From Gemmatimonadota bacterium (lineage in GTDB: Bacteria > Gemmatimonadota > Gemmatimonadetes > Gemmatimonadales > Gemmatimonadaceae): a stretch of DNA of 57,021 bases. The position numbers and the translations under genes are program-made. This document shows positions 56,051 to 57,021 of this stretch, piece after piece. Location: the NCBI GenBank assembly GCA_031127075.1, contig JARIFA010000009.1, positions 1-57,021 of the forward strand. Reading direction: 5' to 3'. The number at the start of each line of letters is the position of its first letter. Position 1 is the stretch's first letter. The notes under the pieces are model-generated. The model was given only the letters and a program-made list of their open reading frames with translations, searched no databases and was not told where the DNA came from.

Positions 56051-57021
56051 TCAGGCGCCGAGGATGTCGGCGACGGCGCGCGCGACGCGGGCGGTGCTGC
56101 CGACGTCATCGAGCACATTGCGGCGGAGTCGATGCCGCAGGGCGCTCGGCGCGATCGCTCGGAGGTGACTGAGGCCTACGTGGCGGGCGCCCTCGAACGC
56201 GGCGAGGGCGCGGGCGCCACGCAGCAAGGCGAGCTCACCACGGACGCCGTCGGTGCCGATCGCGGTACAGAGCCGTGCGGCGGCGCGAAGGACGTCATCC
56301 GGTACGGTGAGCGCGTCGACTTTGGGTCGGGCCCGCTCGACCTTCCGGCGGATCGCACGGTCCGCGTCCGCCCATTGCGCCGCGAAGCCCTCGGGGTCGC
56401 GGTCGAAGGCGTCGCGGCGCTTGATCACCTCGATGCGTTCATCGAGGTCGGTGGTGGTCATGACCTCGACCGAGAGGCCGAAGCGGTCGAGGAGCTGCGG
56501 TCGCAGATCGCCCTCCTCGGGATTGCCGCTGCCGACGAGAACGAAGCGCGCGGGATGGCGCACGCTGATGCCTTCGCGTTCGACGACGTTCTCGCCGGTC
56601 GCGGCGACGTCGAGGAGGAGGTCGACGAGGTGATCCTCGAGGAGATTGATCTCGTCGACGTAGAGGTAGCCGCGGTGGGCGCGGGCGAGGAGGCCGGGTT
56701 CGTACGCTTTCTCACCACGGGTGAGGGCGCGTTCGAGGTCGAGGGCGCCGACGACGCGGTCCTCGGTCGCACCGAGTGGGAGATCGACGACGGGGACCGG
56801 GACTTTGGCGGACCGCAGTTTCTGGCCGTCAGCTTCCCGGGCGAGGCAGTCGGCGCAGCGTCGTCGTCCCGCGTCGGGGTCGCAGCCGTACCGGCATCCG
56901 GTGACGACGGTCATCGGCGGGAGGAGCGCCGGGAGGGCGCGGACGGCCGTCGACTTGGCGGTGCCTCGGTGACCGAGGATGAGGACGCCACCGAGGGTGG
57001 GGTCCACCGCGGTCAGGAGGA
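56051..57021 (-). CDS. bchI: Magnesium chelatase, subunit I (5' end outside the window)
   Basis: An AAA+ ATPase of which at least 322 residues are visible; the frame is open to the right edge (L-L-T-A-V-D-P-T-L-G-G-V-L-I-L-G), so the first twenty or so residues are beyond it and the GTG at 57007 is not the real start. Walker A is G-H-R-G-T-A-K-S-T, with Ala in place of the second Gly of the usual G-D-R-G-T-G-K-S-T. Walker B lies in Y-L-Y-V-D-E-I-N-L-L-E-D-H, sensor 1 in V-G-S-G-N-P-E-E-G-D-L-R-P-Q. It hydrolyses ATP to power Mg insertion and is followed by bchD. Confidence 0.95.
   Translation of the reverse strand, partial: LLTAVDPTLGGVLILGHRGTAKSTAVRALPALLPPMTVVTGCRYGCDPDAGRRRCADCLAREADGQKLRSAKVPVPVVDLPLGATEDRVVGALDLERALTRGEKAYEPGLLARAHRGYLYVDEINLLEDHLVDLLLDVAATGENVVEREGISVRHPARFVLVGSGNPEEGDLRPQLLDRFGLSVEVMTTTDLDERIEVIKRRDAFDRDPEGFAAQWADADRAIRRKVERARPKVDALTVPDDVLRAAARLCTAIGTDGVRGELALLRGARALAAFEGARHVGLSHLRAIAPSALRHRLRRNVLDDVGSTARVARAVADILGA

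Overview
The window is one stretch of high-GC DNA (roughly 70 % G+C by eye) from a phototrophic bacterium. It most resembles an aerobic anoxygenic phototroph of the phylum Gemmatimonadota (the Gemmatimonas phototrophica type). The reasons are a proteobacterial-style photosynthesis gene cluster (PGC: bchFNBHLM, acsF, lhaA, puhABC, puhE, bchDI), the C5 heme genes woven into it, the ppsR-aerR regulator pair, and a non-proteobacterial left flank with secreted M14 carboxypeptidase, penicillin acylase and type III glutamine synthetase. The species cannot be named from the sequence alone.

Left flank, 1-21270: ordinary chromosomal genes. In order: a 5'-truncated unknown protein, a small secreted protein, an MHS-family symporter, a cysteine-synthase-like enzyme, an endonuclease/exonuclease/phosphatase-family protein, a PLP decarboxylase coupled to an MFS exporter, a VTT-family membrane protein followed by two tandem ATP-grasp ligases (the second fused to a complete SET methyltransferase domain), a secreted PPC-like protein, an M14 peptidase, a penicillin acylase, tRNA-Cys(GCA), glutamine synthetase III and a GT1 glycosyltransferase. 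Heptameric repeat arrays (GCNTTCA and its complement) occur at three places and bracket the glutamine synthetase gene.

Tetrapyrrole block, 21267-39931, nearly all on the minus strand. A hemC-hemD-hemB-hemL operon is read away from a divergent plus-strand gene for a phytochrome-like protein. This protein has the domain order of RpBphP1 (PAS-GAF-PHY-PAS, no kinase) but lacks the usual bilin-binding residues. Next comes a nine-gene, end-to-end overlapping operon bchG-pucC-like-bciB-bchP-tspO-hemA-hemE-hemF-hemY. Upstream of it lie ppsR and aerR. Together these genes supply glutamyl-tRNA to protoporphyrin IX, 8-vinyl reduction, and attachment and reduction of the bacteriochlorophyll tail.

Bacteriochlorophyll and reaction-centre block, 40088-57021. 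A plus-strand operon bchF-N-B-H-L-M-orf108-acsF-lhaA-puhA(two genes)-puhB-puhC meets a minus-strand operon bchI-bchD-puhE, with puhC and puhE overlapping tail to tail. The reaction-centre H subunit is encoded as two genes joined by a TGATG overlap: a 67-residue membrane-helix piece and a 180-residue cytoplasmic piece with its own ribosome binding site. Two perfect PpsR/CrtJ-type palindromes (GTGTC-N10-GACAC) are present, one over the bchG start codon and one between aerR and bchF. bchXYZ, bchC, pufBALMC and carotenoid genes are not in the window; bchI runs off the right edge.

The best candidates for something not well described are the chromophore-less BphP1-like protein inside the tetrapyrrole cluster, the tandem ATP-grasp / ATP-grasp-SET pair, the split H subunit, and the unknown membrane-anchored orf108 between bchM and acsF.
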